Source: Nocardia sputorum
GTDB lineage: Bacteria > Actinomycetota > Actinomycetes > Mycobacteriales > Mycobacteriaceae
Direction of reading: 5' to 3'
Assembly: GCF_027924405.1 (NCBI RefSeq)
Contig: NZ_AP026978.1
Span: forward strand, 3,162,001-3,226,000
DNA length: 64,000 bases
Positions 18,974-27,199 of the stretch are shown here, piece after piece; within the stretch, counting starts at the first letter, position 1; each line of letters opens with the position of its first letter. Below the pieces are notes generated by a model. That model did no database searches. It was not told where the DNA came from and saw only the letters and a list, made by a program, of their open reading frames with translations. The position numbers and the translations under genes are program-made.

Positions 18974-19849
18974 ATGAGCGTCTTTCGAACGGCCGCCGGA
19001 ACGGTCGATCAAGCGGCGAACTGGGTCGCGCGGCAGGTGAAGGCGCGGGTTCCCACCGCCGACCCCGCCGATCGCGACCCCGGGTTCATCGCCGACACCA
19101 TGGACATCGGCTGGCTTCTGGTCCGCCTCTATTTCCGGGCGGAGGTCCGCGGCCTGGAACGAATACCCCCGGAGGGGCCGGTGTTGCTGGTCAGCAACCA
19201 CTCCGGGGGAAACGTGTCGCCGGAGGTCATGGTGACCACCCTGGCATTCGTCCGCCGTTTCGGCCCGGACCGGCCGTTCTTCCAGCTCGCCCACGACATG
19301 GTGATGGCCTACCCGGTGATCGGCTCGTTGCTGCGCCGCTTCGGCACGGTGAGCGCCGATCCGGGCAACGCCACGCAAGCGTTGCGCGCCGGCGCTGCGG
19401 TGCTGGTCTATCCCGGCGGTGACTGGGAGGTGCACCGCCCGACCTGGGAGGAGGATCGCGTCGATTTCGCCGGGCGCACCGGTTTCCTCCGCCTGGCCTG
19501 GAAGGAGCGGGTGCCGATCGTGCCGGTGGTGAACATCGGTGCGCAGCAGACCCAGCTGGTACTCACCCGTGGGGACCGGATCGCCCGCCTGCTGCGGCTG
19601 GACCGGATGCTGCGCCTGAAGGTGTTCCCGATCTCGATCGCCCTTCCCTGGGGACTGGACATCGGTGACCTCGCGGGACATCTGCCCCTGCCCAGCAAGA
19701 TCATCGTCGAGTTCCTGGACCCGATCGATCTGCGGGCCGAATTCGATGCCGAACTCGATGTCGAGGCGGCCTACGAGCACGTCACCGGAATAATGCAGGG
19801 CGCGCTGAGCAGGCTGGACGAGGAACGCGACCTGCCGATCGTCGGGTGA
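18974..19849 (+). CDS. Lysophospholipid acyltransferase (PlsC-like) family protein
   Basis: A 291-residue acyltransferase-like protein. The family's catalytic His sits in LLVSNHSGGNVSPE near residue 75; the acidic partner that is normally Asp (NHSGGxxxPD in related actinobacterial proteins) is Glu here. The second block is seen as LVYPGGDWEVHRP. There is no strong transmembrane helix; membrane association is expected through amphipathic regions. It would transfer an acyl chain to a glycerophospholipid or a related glycerolipid, but the acceptor cannot be told. It follows the two-gene unit by 18 nt on the same strand and is probably in the same operon. The ATG at 18974 was preferred over a TTG nine bases upstream. 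Confidence 0.8.
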   Translation: MSVFRTAAGTVDQAANWVARQVKARVPTADPADRDPGFIADTMDIGWLLVRLYFRAEVRGLERIPPEGPVLLVSNHSGGNVSPEVMVTTLAFVRRFGPDRPFFQLAHDMVMAYPVIGSLLRRFGTVSADPGNATQALRAGAAVLVYPGGDWEVHRPTWEEDRVDFAGRTGFLRLAWKERVPIVPVVNIGAQQTQLVLTRGDRIARLLRLDRMLRLKVFPISIALPWGLDIGDLAGHLPLPSKIIVEFLDPIDLRAEFDAELDVEAAYEHVTGIMQGALSRLDEERDLPIVG

Positions 19850-19939
19850 CCACGGGTGGCGGGGCAATTCCGGCCGCTACTCCGGATTTTCATGGTACCG
19901 TTCGTAACATATATCCCTTTCGTGTGATGGAGGTCTCCC

Positions 19940-21802
19940 ATGCGCGATGCGGCGCATGAAACGGTCGCATGGTTCGCCGCGCCGGGCGCAGAGGGCGGCG
20001 GAGCGGCGCTGGACCAAGTGGCGATCATGACCGGCGCCGCCGGGCTCGTCGCCCTCGTGTTGCTGTGGGTCGGCTATTTGCATCGCACCCGGCGGATCAC
20101 CTGGCTGCAGCGGCTCGCCGACCGCCTCGGGCGGCTGTTCAACCGCCCCGGCTGGGTGGCCCTGCCGCTCGCGATGTTCCTCGCGACAATCCTGACCGCC
20201 CTGTTGGGCTTCATCTGGGACGTCAGCCTGCACGTGGGCAACGGCCGGGACAACGGGCCGCTGGCCAATCCGGCGCACTACTTCATCCTGGCGGGCTTGT
20301 TCTTCTTGTTCACCGCGGGGATGTCGGCCATCGTGCTGCCACTGGACGAAAAGCCCGGCGCCGCGGCGGTGCGCATCACCCGCGGCTGGTACGCACCCGT
20401 CGGCGGCATCCTCATCGCGGGATCCGGCCTCTACGCTCTGATCGGCTTCCCGCTCGATGACGTCTGGCATCGGCTGTTCGGTCAGGACGTCACGCTCTGG
20501 GGGCCGACGCATCTGATGCTCATCGGCGGCGCCGGCCTGTCGCTGGTCGGTGTGCTGCTGCTCGAGTTCGAGGGCAGGCACAGCCGACCCGACCCGGACC
20601 GAGCCGACGGCAGACTGATGTGGCTGTTGCGGTCCTTCGCCTTCGGCGGCCTGCTCATCGGACTGTCGGTCTTCCAGGTGGAATACGACTTCGGAGTGCA
20701 GCAGTTCCGGCTCGTCCTGCAGCCGATGCTGATCGCCGCCGCGGCCTCCGTCTCCCTGGTCGCCGCTCGCGCCAGCCTGGGGCCGTTGAGCACCCTGGTG
20801 GTGGTGGGCTTCGCCGCCGCGGTCCGTGCGGTGGTGGCGGTGCTGGTCGGCGGCCCGATCATCGACGCGCCACGCAATGTCTTCCCGCTCTACCTGGGCT
20901 GCGCGATCGTGGTGGAACTGCTCGCGCTGCTGCCGCTCACCCGTCGACCCATCTGGTGGGGCGCGGTGTGCGGACTCGCGATCGCGACGGTCGGGCTGTG
21001 GCTCGAATCCCTCTGGGTTCGTGCGATGTTCGTCAATCCGTGGCCTGCGGCGATGTGGCCTGAACTGCTCGCGATGGCCGTCCCCACCGGTATCGCGGGC
21101 GGTGTCGTCGGCGCGCTGCTGGCCATGACGCTGCGCGGCGAACCGCTGCCGCGTCCGCCGGTGCGGCGCGGCTTGATGGTCGCCGCGGTCCTCGTCGTGG
21201 CGGCCACGACCGCCAACGGGCTGCTGATCGATGTTCCGGAGCAGGCCACCGCGACGGTCACGCTGCGCGACGCCGAGCCGGGGCCGGACGGCCGGATGGT
21301 GCTGGCGGACGTCCGCGTCACGCCCGCCGATCTCGTCGGCTCCGACCCCGAATGGATGCAGATCTTGTCCTGGCAGGGCGGAATCGGCTCCGACAGTCCG
21401 GGCCGGGGTCTGGTCGTCGACCACTTGCAGCGAGTGGGTCCCGGGCACTACGTCTCCACCGAACCCGTCCCGGCTCATGGCTCGTGGAAGACCGTCCTGC
21501 GTATGCAGGACGGGCGCGTCCTGACCGCAGCGCCGATCTTCATGGCCGCCGACCCCGGCATCGGTGTGGAAGAGGTCCCCGCACTCGCCTCGTTCACCCG
21601 CCCGTTCATCGGCGAGATCTCCGTGCTGCAGCGGGAACGCTCGTTCGATTACCCGTCCTGGCTGTTCGGCGCGGCATCGCTGGTCGTACTGGTGTGCAGC
21701 CTCGTCCTCGTCGGGGCGCTGTCCTGGGGCGCGGCGCGGATCGACGATCGGTATCCACGTGTGAGCCGTAGGACCGAGGCGGAACCGGCGGTTTCGCGAT
21801 GA
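19940..21802 (+). CDS. Large multi-pass membrane protein of unknown function
   Basis: A 620-residue polytopic protein. Roughly a dozen hydrophobic helices occupy residues 25-430, with conserved-looking polar loops containing DVSLHVGNGRDNGP, NPAHYFILAG and WGPTHLMLIGG, where buried His residues could bind a metal or haem. A beta-rich extracytoplasmic domain (about 440-570; VTLRDAEPG, WQGGIGSDSPGRG, GSWKTVLRMQDG) follows, and the chain ends with one more helix. It begins a four-gene unit in which every stop overlaps the next start. The partners are a 62-residue membrane peptide, a cupredoxin-like lipoprotein and another polytopic protein, which suggests one envelope complex dealing with metal or redox chemistry. 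I do not recognise a characterised homologue. Confidence 0.85.
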   Translation: MRDAAHETVAWFAAPGAEGGGAALDQVAIMTGAAGLVALVLLWVGYLHRTRRITWLQRLADRLGRLFNRPGWVALPLAMFLATILTALLGFIWDVSLHVGNGRDNGPLANPAHYFILAGLFFLFTAGMSAIVLPLDEKPGAAAVRITRGWYAPVGGILIAGSGLYALIGFPLDDVWHRLFGQDVTLWGPTHLMLIGGAGLSLVGVLLLEFEGRHSRPDPDRADGRLMWLLRSFAFGGLLIGLSVFQVEYDFGVQQFRLVLQPMLIAAAASVSLVAARASLGPLSTLVVVGFAAAVRAVVAVLVGGPIIDAPRNVFPLYLGCAIVVELLALLPLTRRPIWWGAVCGLAIATVGLWLESLWVRAMFVNPWPAAMWPELLAMAVPTGIAGGVVGALLAMTLRGEPLPRPPVRRGLMVAAVLVVAATTANGLLIDVPEQATATVTLRDAEPGPDGRMVLADVRVTPADLVGSDPEWMQILSWQGGIGSDSPGRGLVVDHLQRVGPGHYVSTEPVPAHGSWKTVLRMQDGRVLTAAPIFMAADPGIGVEEVPALASFTRPFIGEISVLQRERSFDYPSWLFGAASLVVLVCSLVLVGALSWGAARIDDRYPRVSRRTEAEPAVSR

Positions 21803-21987
21803 CCCGAGGCGCCGACGGCGTGGACGTGCTGGCCGATCATTCGATCCTGCTCGCTATACCGGCATTCCTGCCCGCCCTGGTCGTGGTCGCTGTCGTCGTT
21901 GTCGTCGCTCTGCGTGATCGTCGCGCCGAGGAGCGCGATCGGGCACCCGGTTCGCCGTCCGAGCACGGCGCGGAGAAGGAGGAATGA
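21799..21987 (+). CDS. Single-pass small membrane protein, 62 aa
   Basis: One transmembrane helix (about residues 15-40: LLAIPAFLPALVVVAVVVVV) and a short charged cytoplasmic tail (RDRRAEERDRAPG). It starts inside the stop codon of the 620-residue membrane protein (ATGA) and its stop overlaps the start of the lipoprotein gene. The size and position suggest a small structural subunit of the complex encoded by this operon. No family is recognised; the tight overlap at both ends is what supports it as real. Confidence 0.75.
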   Translation: MTRGADGVDVLADHSILLAIPAFLPALVVVAVVVVVALRDRRAEERDRAPGSPSEHGAEKEE

Positions 21988-22373
21988 TGGCGTCCGTGCG
22001 CCGCTGGGGCGCGCTCGTGCTGTTGAGTGGTCTGCTCGTGACCGGCTGCGCTGCCTCCGATCCCGCTACCGCCCCGTCGACGAGCGTGACGGCCGGAGAC
22101 TCGGACGCGCTCGTCGTCACCGTGCGGATCGCCGCAGGCTCGGTGACCCCGGCCGACGCCCGTCTGGAGACACGGGTGGGACGACCGATCGAGGTCGTTG
22201 TCGACAGCGACACCGATGACGAACTGCATGTCCATGCCGCGCCCGAGCACACCTTCGCGATCACCCCGGGCGCCGGCCAGCGGTTCCGTTTCGCCGTGGA
22301 CGTGCCAGGGCGGGTGGAGATCGAACTGCACCACGCCCGGCGCACGGTGGCGACGCTGCTCGTGCGCGGATGA
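21984..22373 (+). CDS. Cupredoxin-like lipoprotein
   Basis: A 129-residue exported lipoprotein. The signal peptide ends in the lipobox LLVTGC, with Cys at about position 22. The mature part is a single all-beta domain (about 45-129) with a cupredoxin-like pattern: VVVDSDTDDELHVHAAPEH, then a Gly-rich turn, FAVDVPGRVEIELHHA and a final VATLLVRG. The usual blue-copper Cys is absent; three or four His residues (HVHAAPEH, HH) could bind a metal instead. An AAGGAGG site precedes the ATG. Genes on both sides overlap it by 4 nt. A copper- or metal-binding role on the outer face of the membrane is inferred. Confidence 0.8.
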   Translation: MMASVRRWGALVLLSGLLVTGCAASDPATAPSTSVTAGDSDALVVTVRIAAGSVTPADARLETRVGRPIEVVVDSDTDDELHVHAAPEHTFAITPGAGQRFRFAVDVPGRVEIELHHARRTVATLLVRG

Positions 22374-23707
22374 CGGTTCTCGCCCACGGCATCGGCGGCG
22401 CCACCGACCTGCCGATTCCTCTGTCGTTCGCGCTCGTCGGCGCAGCCTGGGCCTTGACGTTCTCGTTCGCGGTGCTGGTGCTGGCCTGGCGTGAACCGCG
22501 GCTGGAGCCACGATCACCGGGATACGCGCTCCCGGCGCCGGTGCGGGCCGTCGTGGACGCCAGGGTGGTCCGGGCCGCGATTTCGGCGATCAGCGTGGCC
22601 GTCACCATCGCCGTCGTCGTGATCGGCCTCTTCGGTCCTTCCGACCCGGCGCGCAATCCCGTTCCCGGCGTCGTCTACATCTTCCTGTGGGTCGGAGTCA
22701 TGGTCGCCTCACTGGTCGCCGGACCCGTCTGGCGGGTGTTGTCCCCGGTGCGGGCGGTGCATCGCGCCGTCTGTCTGGTGTGGCGGCGTCAGCCCAGCCA
22801 CGGTTGGATCCGTTATCGCAGTTCTTGGGGGCAGTGGCCCGCGGTGCTGGGCCTGTTCTCGTTCGTATGGCTCGAACTCGCCTATCCGGAACCGGGTTCG
22901 GTCGCCGCGGTGACCACCTGGTTCGTGGCATACCTCGTCGTGAACACGACCGGACTGCTCGTGTGCGGCAGCATATGGGCCGAGCGCGCCGACCCGCTCG
23001 AGGTGTACAGCAGTCTGCTGGGCAGGCTGAGCCCGTTCGGACGTCGCGATACCGGCGAACTCGTGCTGCGATCGCCGTTGAACAACCTGGCGGGCACTCC
23101 CGCCCGGATCGGCGGGGTGGCCGTGGCCGCCACTCTGCTCGGCTCGACCGCGTTCGACAGCTTCACCACGTTTCCTTCATGGCGCGGGCTGCTGGCCGAC
23201 GCCGGGAGCAGCGGATCCGACGTCCTTCCCGCCCTGCTGAACACGGTGGGATTGCTGGGCTTCATCGTCGTCGTCGGGGGCGTCTTCCGCACCGCCGCCC
23301 GGGCGACCGGCGGCCTGCCCGAAGCCGAGCGCAGACGTCTTCCGGCTCGCCTCGCGCACAGCCTGACTCCGATCGTCGCTGGTTATCTGATCGCCCACTA
23401 CCTCACGTTCTTGGTCGAGAAAGGCCAGGCCACGGCGCTCCTGCTCGCCGATCCGCTCGGGCGGGGATGGAATCTCGCCGGTCTCGCCGACCGCGATGTC
23501 GCCTACATTCTGTCCACCCACCCCGCGGCACTGGGGACGATCAAGGTGCTGGCCGTGGTGATCGGGCACATCCTCGGCGTCGCCGCCGCGCACGACCGCT
23601 GCCTGCGACTGCTGCCGCCGGCACATCGGGTCACCGGCCAACTGGCTTTGATGCTGACCATGGTCGGTTTCACCTTCACCGGCCTCTACCTGCTGTTCGA
23701 GTCCTGA
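22370..23707 (+). CDS. Multi-pass membrane protein, last gene of the cupredoxin operon
   Basis: A 445-residue polytopic protein with about ten to twelve transmembrane helices. It starts MTVLAHGIGGATDLPIP and carries conserved-looking polar residues between helices, including GPVWRVLSPVRAV, SPLNNLAGTPARIGG and AHYLTFLVEKGQ. I recall similar actinobacterial proteins carrying the database name fenitrothion hydrolase, but nothing in the sequence looks like a hydrolase, so I leave the function open. It overlaps the lipoprotein gene by 4 nt. Its last codons (LYLLFES and stop) form part of a 26-bp sequence repeated 7.5 kb downstream, so its 3' end may be an insertion target. Confidence 0.82.
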   Translation: MTVLAHGIGGATDLPIPLSFALVGAAWALTFSFAVLVLAWREPRLEPRSPGYALPAPVRAVVDARVVRAAISAISVAVTIAVVVIGLFGPSDPARNPVPGVVYIFLWVGVMVASLVAGPVWRVLSPVRAVHRAVCLVWRRQPSHGWIRYRSSWGQWPAVLGLFSFVWLELAYPEPGSVAAVTTWFVAYLVVNTTGLLVCGSIWAERADPLEVYSSLLGRLSPFGRRDTGELVLRSPLNNLAGTPARIGGVAVAATLLGSTAFDSFTTFPSWRGLLADAGSSGSDVLPALLNTVGLLGFIVVVGGVFRTAARATGGLPEAERRRLPARLAHSLTPIVAGYLIAHYLTFLVEKGQATALLLADPLGRGWNLAGLADRDVAYILSTHPAALGTIKVLAVVIGHILGVAAAHDRCLRLLPPAHRVTGQLALMLTMVGFTFTGLYLLFES

Positions 23708-23710
23708 GGG
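23685..23710 (+). repeat. 26-bp direct repeat, left copy (gene 3' end)
   Basis: Perfect 26-nt sequence beginning TCTACCTGCTG and ending GTCCTGAGGG, identical to 31197-31222 and in the same orientation. It covers the last seven codons and stop of the membrane protein gene plus three bases. The similarity ends abruptly on both sides. A chance 26-nt match in 64 kb is very unlikely. Duplication of a gene 3' end at both borders of a block is the usual scar of site-specific integration. Confidence 0.85.
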
Positions 23711-23872
23711 GCCTGGCCAGTCAAGGCGACCAGTGCCTCGATGACGTCGAGCAAGCGCCAACGCCGCGTTCGCGCTGTGCAGATTGCGGGCACAGTGGAT
23801 GCCGCCGCTCGGCTCTGCGGATCGGCGGCGGATACAGTCCAGATCGATAGGGATCGCAGGAGGGTACCGCTG

Positions 23873-24172
23873 ATGTCCGTGAACATTCATCTCTCGCTGT
23901 ACGTCGAAAAGCTCTCCTCTCCAGCGGAGGCCGACGCCATCGAGGTGGCGGTGGAAAAGGTGTTGAAGGAGCACGGGATCGACCCGTGGACGGTGGTCAG
24001 CGTCTTTCACAACCCGCCCTGGGTGAAGGCAACCAGCGAGAACGGCCCGATCATCGTCCGCGGGTTCGGCGAGTGGAGCAAGATCTTCGAACGCGACGTC
24101 ACAAATGTCATTCGCGATATTGCGCCTGAAGCGGACATCGATCTCGAATGGGGTTATCCGGACGGGGACTGA
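23873..24172 (+). CDS. Hypothetical protein, 99 aa
   Basis: Small soluble protein starting MSVNIHLSLYVEKLSSPAEAD. A GCAGGAGG site precedes the ATG at 23873, which decides the start; the frame extends upstream but without coding character. The pattern is beta-alpha-beta (HLSLYVE, then helix AIEVAVEKVLKEHGI, then TVVSVFHNPP and GPIIVRGFGEW) with an acidic C-terminus. This resembles small ferredoxin-fold or stress-type proteins but matches no family I can name. It is the first gene inside the direct-repeat-bounded block. Confidence 0.7.
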   Translation: MSVNIHLSLYVEKLSSPAEADAIEVAVEKVLKEHGIDPWTVVSVFHNPPWVKATSENGPIIVRGFGEWSKIFERDVTNVIRDIAPEADIDLEWGYPDGD

Positions 24173-24174
24173 CC

Positions 24175-24640
24175 TGCTGGTTGAGCTTGCTGCGCCAACT
24201 CGGCTTCGAATTCGGATCGACTTGTGATCTCTTCCAAGATGGCGATGGGTTATCTCGGTGACTCCGGCGGGGCGGCCGCGCAGCCGATATCGGCACCACG
24301 CCGTTGTTGTTCAGAGCCTGCATGAGGGCGGTGATCGAACCGGGGTCCAGTTTCGACGGAGGTGGCGGGTTCGGCGTAATGGCGTCAGCGTTGCCCTGGG
24401 GTGGCGGTAGCGAGTCTCCGTCGGCTGGACAAGGGTCGCCGGGATCGCCACCATCCAGCAGACGACGTCCAGCAGCGAGAAGGACGGGACGCCGAAATCG
24501 TTGAGAATGTTGGTGATCGGCGCCGCCGTGTGTAGGAACCAACGCGGAATGCTCGCCGAGTTCGCGATCAACCATTTGCCTGTAGTCACCACCGCTGGCG
24601 CTTCGCGCGAAAACGCCGAGGTGCTTATCCGGCCACATCC
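24175..24640 (-). pseudogene. Decayed coding sequence, several frameshifts
   Basis: The minus strand holds protein-like segments in three successive frames. About 24590-24440 reads KWLIANSASIPRWF through FGVPSFSLLDVVCWMVAIPA. About 24440-24290, in another frame, reads SLPPPQGNADAITPNPPPP and SITALMQALNNNGVVPIS. A third frame at about 24245-24160 reads IAILEEITSRSEFEAELAQQ to a stop. Each looks like real protein (hydrophobic helix, Pro-rich linker, charged tail) and the order fits one gene read leftward. No intact start or frame remains. The segment boundaries are approximate and the parent family is not recognised. Confidence 0.4.
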
Positions 24641-25082
24641 GCACGGTGCCCCCGTGCTTCGATCCGCGGGCAATCGATGGAGTTCGACGAGCGCAACGTC
24701 GAGGTCGGCTACTGCGACGAGTCCGAAGGCGATCGTCGCCGAGCGTCTCCTCGGGACAGGTGGAGAACCGTAGTTGCGGCCATACGTAGTGCAGGCACTC
24801 CGGCTACCGATGTGTCTTTTCTACCTATCCCGGAATCCTCGGTTTGTCGGTGGTCGGCGGCTACGCCCAGCGGGATCGAGGGGTTCTCGCCGGGTGTGAT
24901 CGCCAACTGCGCCGCGGAACGCGCGGTGATGCCGGCGAAAAGACCCGGTCGGCACTCCATCGCCGGGTTCGGACGTTCGAAGGCCGGCCTTCGCGCTCGA
25001 GGGAGACCGGTGGAAAGGGTTGCCGTCGGTCGAGGCAGACGCTTGTCTGAGCCGGCCGACATGAACAGAAACGGTGTCTGCG
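24641..25082. other. Gene-poor stretch inside the island
   Basis: About 440 nt where no frame on either strand looks like a real protein by composition or motif, and codon bias is not consistent in any frame. It follows the decayed sequence to its left and fits degraded DNA. A faint protein-like run on the minus strand (FAGITARSAAQLAITPGENPS) near 24900 is too short to call. Confidence 0.4.
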
Positions 25083-25397
25083 ATGACCGACGTACTGCCC
25101 CTTGCCTACGGGTACCTGCGCGACGATTTGCTCGGCGAACGCGACGCGGCAGAAGACACATTACGCGCTGCCGCGAACGCGCTCGGCTACGAGCTGGGAA
25201 CGGTGTTCCACGAGCCACGGTGCGGGAGCGAGGGGCTGCCGCCGGCGTTCGTCGATCTGCTCGCCGAATGTCGGCGGGCAGCCGCGGAGGCGGTGATCAC
25301 ACCGCAGGGCCATCTGTCGGAGACAGTATTCCGAACCGTCTTGCAGTCGGCCCTGACAGCGCGTGGCGAGTTGGTCGTACACGAGGTCGGCTCCTGA
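25083..25397 (+). CDS. Small protein resembling the start of a serine recombinase, 104 aa
   Basis: A protein beginning MTDVLPLAYGYLRDDLLGERD. The AYGYLR start and the helical AEDTLRAAANALGYELGTVF that follows recall the N-terminal strand and helix of serine recombinases (family YxRVSxxxQ). The catalytic Ser-containing motif is absent and the chain ends after about 100 residues, so it is not an active recombinase. ATG at 25083 was taken; GTG at 25074 is also possible. Its stop overlaps the next start as TGATG, so it is coupled to a second small gene. The function is unknown. Confidence 0.6.
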   Translation: MTDVLPLAYGYLRDDLLGERDAAEDTLRAAANALGYELGTVFHEPRCGSEGLPPAFVDLLAECRRAAAEAVITPQGHLSETVFRTVLQSALTARGELVVHEVGS

Positions 25398-25651
25398 TGT
25401 CGAACGGACCCGACAGGATCTGCCGCCCCGCTTCGGCGGGGTCCACCTGCCCGTCGCCCGCCGCGCCCGCAGCGGCGAAGCCCACCCCCGCCGCAGGTTC
25501 GAAAGCCACGCTGCGCTCATACCCCGAATTCACATCGTCGGATTCCGGTCCGGACCCGGGTCGGTGCCTGACTCCCGCCGATTGGAGAGCGGTGGCCGGT
25601 TGGCTCGATCCGGGCCGCACTCCGCTCGAGGGTTGGATGGGGGCGGAGTGA
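25397..25651 (+). CDS. Hypothetical protein, 84 aa, coupled to the preceding gene
   Basis: It starts in the TGATG overlap with the preceding stop. The first half is low-complexity and rich in Pro, Ala and Ser (SPAAPAAAKPTPAAG). The second half (RCLTPADWRAVAGWLDPGRTPLEGWMGAE) is Trp-rich and more protein-like. The coupling is the main reason to list it. No family is recognised. Confidence 0.4.
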   Translation: MSNGPDRICRPASAGSTCPSPAAPAAAKPTPAAGSKATLRSYPEFTSSDSGPDPGRCLTPADWRAVAGWLDPGRTPLEGWMGAE

Positions 25652-25807
25652 CCGGTTCCGCGTGCTTCCGTATCACCGCTCGACGGTATTGAAGATCGAA
25701 ATACGAAGGTGAGCGAGTCGCAGATATGCGAGTAGAGGAAGCGAGGGACGTCCGCGTATTCAGCTGGAGTGCTATTGGCGCCACTCGTCGCCGGTTGGGC
25801 GCCCGCA

Positions 25808-27199
25808 ATGGCTGAGTCAGGGATCCCACCGGCGTCGGGTTCGGTCTGGCCGGTCGGTCATGCTGTGGCGTTGCTGCGAGATCCGCTGGCGTTTTTGTCG
25901 TCTCTGGCCGATGCCGGCGATGAACTCGTGAAGATACGAATCGGTCCTGGGGCCGCGGTCGTGGTCTGTGACCCGGACATTGCCGATCGAGTCCTTCGTG
26001 ACGATCGTACTTTCGACAAGGGTGGCCCATTATTCGACATAGCGCGAAAAGTGGTGGGTGACAACGTGATAACCTGCCCGCACAGTATGCATCGTCGGCA
26101 GCGACATTTGATCCAGCCGACGTTCAGTCGCTCCCGGCTCGAAAACTACGGCCGAGCGATGACGGCCGAGGCCGATGCCATGACCGCTGCTTGGAGCGAC
26201 GGTCAGGTCGTGGATATGTTGGCCGAGGCATTGCGCCTGGCTACTCAAACGGTGATGGCGACTATGTTCTCCGGTGCGCTCGCGCCGCACGTCCGCGATC
26301 GGGCATTGGACGATGTCGCGGTTATCGTCAACGGGCTGTACCGACAGATGCTGTCGCCGCCACTGCTGAATCGGCTACCGACTCCCGGGAATCGCCGGTA
26401 TGGGCGAGCGCACGCAAGTCTCCGCGAGTTGATGACGGCAATCGTCGCCGAACGGCGGATCGATGACACCGACCACGGGGACCTGATTTCGGCCATGCTC
26501 GCGGCCCGAGTCCCCACCGAGACGACCACAACCACCCGCATCAGCGTCGGCATGACCGACAGCCAGATCTGCGATCAGCTCATGTCCTTCTTCATCGCCG
26601 GATCAGAGACCACCGCCAGCGCGCTGGCCTGGGCATTACATCTGCTCGTGGCTCATCCCGACATCGAGGAACGTCTGCACAAGGAAACGGACCGGGTGCT
26701 CCACGGGGCTCCGGCTCGCTACCGGGACCTGCCCGACCTGCCGCTGACGGGGCACATCATCGCCGAAGCATTACGGCTCTATCCCCCCGGCTGGTTGTTC
26801 ACCAGAACAGTCACGGCCGATACGCGACTGGGCAGCTACGACCTTCCCGCCGGAACCTCTCTGGTGTACAGCCCTTACCTCCTGCACCGGCGCAACGATC
26901 TCTATCAGCACCCGAATCGCTTCGATCCCGACCGATGGGACACCACGCAGCCGCCGGTCCCGCGGAAGGCGTTCATGGCATTCGGCGCCGGACCGCGGCG
27001 ATGCGTCGGCGAGGCCTTCGCTCTCACCGAACTGTCCCTGGCACTGGCCACGATCGCCAGTCGGTGGCGGATACGCCATCGCGTCGGCAAACGGGTCCGT
27101 CCTGCGGTGGCGATGGCCCTGCATCCTCGCGAACTGCGGATACGTATCCAGTCAGCCAGTCGGGGCGTTGCTCGGCCGTCAGCAGAAGGTGACCGATGA
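25808..27199 (+). CDS. Cytochrome P450, terpene-cluster type
   Basis: A 463-residue haem monooxygenase. The oxygen-activation helix reads FIAGSETTASALAW, the ExxR motif is EALRLYPP, the haem loop is FMAFGAGPRRCVG with Cys399 as iron ligand, and the PERF-like region is RFDPDRW. The overall pattern (SETT, LRLYPPGWLFTR, DLPAGTSLVYSPYLLHR) is like bacterial P450s that oxidise sesquiterpenes, such as the CYP170 and CYP183 groups. Its stop overlaps the terpene synthase start by 4 nt, so it very likely oxidises that enzyme's product. No ferredoxin or reductase is nearby. ATG at 25808 was chosen by family length; GTG at 25769 is possible. Codons such as ATA and CGA are more common than in neighbouring genes. 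Confidence 0.93.
   Translation: MAESGIPPASGSVWPVGHAVALLRDPLAFLSSLADAGDELVKIRIGPGAAVVVCDPDIADRVLRDDRTFDKGGPLFDIARKVVGDNVITCPHSMHRRQRHLIQPTFSRSRLENYGRAMTAEADAMTAAWSDGQVVDMLAEALRLATQTVMATMFSGALAPHVRDRALDDVAVIVNGLYRQMLSPPLLNRLPTPGNRRYGRAHASLRELMTAIVAERRIDDTDHGDLISAMLAARVPTETTTTTRISVGMTDSQICDQLMSFFIAGSETTASALAWALHLLVAHPDIEERLHKETDRVLHGAPARYRDLPDLPLTGHIIAEALRLYPPGWLFTRTVTADTRLGSYDLPAGTSLVYSPYLLHRRNDLYQHPNRFDPDRWDTTQPPVPRKAFMAFGAGPRRCVGEAFALTELSLALATIASRWRIRHRVGKRVRPAVAMALHPRELRIRIQSASRGVARPSAEGDR

Noticed and set aside
23694..23706. GTTCGAGTCC as part of a tRNA gene
   Set aside because: There is no cloverleaf around either copy of the repeat; at the left copy the bases are ordinary codons of a membrane protein.
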